A stretch of 6,667 nucleotides of DNA, from NCBI GenBank assembly GCA_027334785.1, contig DAHWQF010000188.1, positions 1 to 6,667 of the forward strand, read 5' to 3'. The notes under the pieces are model-generated. The model saw only the letters and a program-made list of their open reading frames with translations. It was not told where the DNA came from and did not search any database. Positions 4,798 through 6,667 of this stretch are shown here, in pieces. How positions within the stretch are numbered: the stretch's first letter is position 1; each line of letters starts with the position of its first letter. This DNA comes from Acidimicrobiaceae bacterium. GTDB taxonomy: Bacteria > Actinomycetota > Acidimicrobiia > Acidimicrobiales > Palsa-688. The position numbers and the translations under genes were made by a program.

Positions 4798-6554
4798 CAA
4801 AGGGCCGCCTCGATCACGGCCGTGATCTCGTCGCCCACCAGCTCGTAGCGGTCCAAGAGGGCGTCGCGGAGCGCCTCGACCACATGGCGGTGACGCTCGA
4901 CGGTCCCGGCCGCCATCGCCTTGGCCCCGTCGAGCAGGCGCTCGACGGCCTCGCGGCTCTTGTCGTCGGAGAGCGCCTTGGTGACGACGTCGCCCGGGGC
5001 CTGCGAGGCCTCGAGCGACAGGAGGCCACCAGCCATCCCGTAGGCACCGACCATCTGCGCCGCGAGCCTCGTCGCCCCGGCCAGGTCGCCGGACGGGCCC
5101 GTGCCGGCCTCGCCGAGCAGCGCCTCCTCGGCCGCCATGCCCCCCATGGCCACTTGCAGGAGGCCCAGGCACTCGCTCTTGGTGCGGGTGAAGCGCTCCT
5201 CGCGCTCGGAGTGCGCCAGCATCCCGAGCGCGTCCCGCCGCTTCACGATGGACAGTACGTCGAGGTGCCGCTCGGGGGCGGCGAAGTAGGCGACCGTGGC
5301 ATGGCCGGCCTCATGGGTGGCTATGGCCTTGCGCTCGGACGGGGTGTAGCTGGCCGGCTGGGGCAGGCCGAGCTCGGCCGTCATGCGGGCGCGCTGGACG
5401 TCCTCCAAGGACAAGGCTTCCCTGCCGTCCCGGAGCGCCCACACCAGGGCCTCGTCGAGCAGGCGCTCCAGCATGACCGGTGAGTAGCCGAAGGTCGAGC
5501 CGGCCAGGGCGTCGCGCCGCTCGGGCTGGTCGAGGTCGGCCACATGGGCCTTCTTGGCCAGGTAGTAGTCGAGTACCGCCCGCCGGCCGGCCCTGTCGGG
5601 CAGGTCGACCCGGACCGTGCGGTCGAAGCGCCCGGGCCGGAGCAGCGCCGGGTCGAGGTCCTGCGCCCGGTTGGTAGCCCCGATCACCAAGATGTTGGCC
5701 GGGGACGCGGTCCTCTTCATGAGCCGACGGCCCGCGGGCAGGAACAGGTTCGCCCGGTCGATCACCACGTTGCGCAGGCGCACCCCGAAGCTCGGCACCT
5801 CGAAGCTTTGCATCTGGACGAGCAGCTCGTTCACCACGCCGGCGACGCCCTCCCGGCCGGGGCCGGCGCCCAGGCCGCCCCTGGCCGCCCCGATGGCGTC
5901 GATCTCCTCAATGAAGCCGATGGCCCCGCCCTCGGCCCGGGCGTGGTGGCGTAAGGCCTTAAAAAAGCTGCGGACCTTCCGGTTGGTCTGGCCGTAGTAC
6001 ATCGACTGGAAGGCCGAGGAGGACACGAACAGGAACGGCACGCCCGCCTCGGCGGCCATGGCCTTGGCGATGTAGGTCTTGCCCGTGCCGGGCGGGCCCT
6101 CGAACAGCACGCCCCGGCGCGGGTTGCCGCCCAGGCGCTCGGCGAAGGTCCTGTGCGCCAGGAACAGGTTGAGGGTCCGCACCACCTCGTCCACCACCAC
6201 CTCGGCGCCCACGACGTCGGCCAGGCTGATGCCTATCTCCTCGGGACGGTAGAGCACGTGCGGGGAGCGCCCAGCCATGAGCAACGGCGCCGCTATCACC
6301 ACCAGCAGCACCCCGACGAGCAGGCCCCCCGGTATGAGCTCCAGGTCGTAGCGGGGGACATGGATGCCGGGCAGGTGCACCACGTGGGCCGAGAGGAGGA
6401 CGAGCACGCCGTCCACGGCCAGGACGACCGCGATCACGGCGAGCAGCAGGGAGACGGTGCGCCGGCGGCGCGAGCGCTCGCGCTCGGCCGTCACGTCGGA
6501 GGTGCGCAGGACGGTCGTCGCCCTAAGGTCAGTTTGAGTTTCAGTTGAGCTCAT
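4797..6554 (-). CDS. FtsH-like membrane-anchored AAA+ zinc metalloprotease, divergent
   Basis: This 585-residue protein would unfold and degrade membrane or cytosolic proteins using ATP. Two hydrophobic segments lie at about 34-56 and 72-94 with only about 16 residues between them, against roughly 70 in classical FtsH, so the extracytoplasmic domain is almost missing. AAA+ motifs: Walker A GPPGTGKT (153-160), pore loop AFQSMYYG (181-188), Walker B region IGFIEEID (212-219) with Glu 216 where Asp is usual, and second region of homology VIGATNRAQDLDPALLRPGR with arginine fingers R309 and R312. About 30 extra residues (roughly 252-287) separate the Walker B helix from that region. The protease domain has HEAGH (414-418) and SGDLAGAT with D490 as third zinc ligand, so it should be active. 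The start at 6554 gives a complete cytosolic N-tail. It is a likely paralogue rather than the housekeeping FtsH; specific substrates unknown. Confidence 0.9.
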   Translation of the reverse strand: MSSTETQTDLRATTVLRTSDVTAERERSRRRRTVSLLLAVIAVVLAVDGVLVLLSAHVVHLPGIHVPRYDLELIPGGLLVGVLLVVIAAPLLMAGRSPHVLYRPEEIGISLADVVGAEVVVDEVVRTLNLFLAHRTFAERLGGNPRRGVLFEGPPGTGKTYIAKAMAAEAGVPFLFVSSSAFQSMYYGQTNRKVRSFFKALRHHARAEGGAIGFIEEIDAIGAARGGLGAGPGREGVAGVVNELLVQMQSFEVPSFGVRLRNVVIDRANLFLPAGRRLMKRTASPANILVIGATNRAQDLDPALLRPGRFDRTVRVDLPDRAGRRAVLDYYLAKKAHVADLDQPERRDALAGSTFGYSPVMLERLLDEALVWALRDGREALSLEDVQRARMTAELGLPQPASYTPSERKAIATHEAGHATVAYFAAPERHLDVLSIVKRRDALGMLAHSEREERFTRTKSECLGLLQVAMGGMAAEEALLGEAGTGPSGDLAGATRLAAQMVGAYGMAGGLLSLEASQAPGDVVTKALSDDKSREAVERLLDGAKAMAAGTVERHRHVVEALRDALLDRYELVGDEITAVIEAAL

Positions 6555-6667
6555 GGCCTTATGTGGGGCCGGCGGGGGCCGGCACCCGCCAGGCCAGGAT
6601 CTCGTCCTATGAGAACGGCTTAGCGCCGATTTTCACACAGCGAATCAACCTCAGTTTCACGCGTACT
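6555..6667 (-). promoter_or_regulatory. Upstream region of the FtsH-like gene
   Basis: These 113 bases contain no gene that I can support. On the minus strand CACATAAGGCC directly precedes ATG, echoing TATATAAGGC before the ankyrin-like gene; it offers an AAGG very close to the start or a CATAAG -10-like element. A TTGATT followed 17 bases later by CGCTAA is a weak promoter candidate (about 6649 to 6619). The far end (6630-6667) is more AT-rich than its surroundings, as promoters here often are. Confidence 0.35.
6565..6587. repeat. GC-rich hairpin just before the FtsH-like start codon
   Basis: The + strand reads GGG, GCCGGC, GGGG loop, GCCGGC, one unpaired A, CCC: a 9-pair stem with a single bulge. 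It ends 10 bases before the start codon at 6554. In the mRNA it could mask the start region or, if the transcript is leaderless, act at the DNA level. There is no run of T, so it is not an intrinsic terminator. Confidence 0.6.

Noticed and set aside
4798..5172. N-terminal extension of the deoxyribosyltransferase-like protein
   Set aside because: The upstream part is Gly/Arg-rich sequence in the wrong frame of the protease gene; ATG 4797 overlaps the protease stop as expected for coupled genes.
4467..5483. Long + strand open frame opposite the protease gene
   Set aside because: High-GC antisense shadow of a gene with intact AAA+ and HEAGH motifs; no family-like sequence.
1..6667. tRNA, rRNA, integrase, transposase or attachment site
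   Set aside because: I saw no cloverleaf with a TTCRANNC arm, no rRNA core sequence, no transposase or integrase motifs and no short direct repeats flanking a block.

Overview
This is a GC-rich window (GC at most third codon positions) whose gene set points to an actinobacterium-like host or one of its large mobile replicons (plasmid, prophage or integrated element). The assignment is an inference from base composition and gene types; there is no rRNA, tRNA, integrase, transposase or partition gene to anchor it. No stretch over 300 bases lacks a gene.

Layout: (1) 2-160, + strand, the last codons of a DNA polymerase sliding clamp gene (dnaN), cut by the window edge. It is followed in a tight + strand run by a small CxxC protein (162-413) and a MazG-like nucleotide pyrophosphohydrolase (400-975). 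(2) 1028-3163, - strand: a C5-cytosine DNA methyltransferase (3163-2039), a small Cys-containing protein (2020-1763) in the same frame just past the methyltransferase stop, and a protein made of 27-residue ankyrin-like repeats (1699-1028). (3) 3252-4208, + strand, divergent from the methyltransferase: a protein of 13-residue Trp-periodic repeats ending in a putative zinc ribbon. (4) 4228-6554, - strand: an unusual FtsH-type membrane AAA+ zinc protease (6554-4797) and, sharing one base with its stop, a protein resembling the nucleoside 2-deoxyribosyltransferase fold (4797-4228).

The most striking feature is that the two repeat proteins, unrelated in their bodies, share a nearly identical N-terminal module (27 of the first 29 residues) and an equal-length upstream leader with an identical 13-base block ending 9 bases before each ATG. 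The codon differences in the module are mostly synonymous, so selection appears to act on the peptide itself. The two copies lie in inverted orientation around the methyltransferase and its small partner. This looks like a family of proteins built on a common promoter-plus-tag cassette with interchangeable repeat bodies; their function is unknown.

A second strong signal is inside the methyltransferase. Between the catalytic half and the C-terminal motifs (about 2690-2325) a different minus-strand frame has the better codon statistics and carries three LLPTPxAxD motifs, although the annotated frame is also open. This is consistent with a pair of compensating frameshifts or dual coding in the target-recognition region.

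How the genes work together is not provable here. Clamp, MazG-like enzyme and solitary methyltransferase are typical of replication and self-marking functions on phages and plasmids. The FtsH-like pair and the two tagged repeat proteins are accessory modules of unknown purpose.
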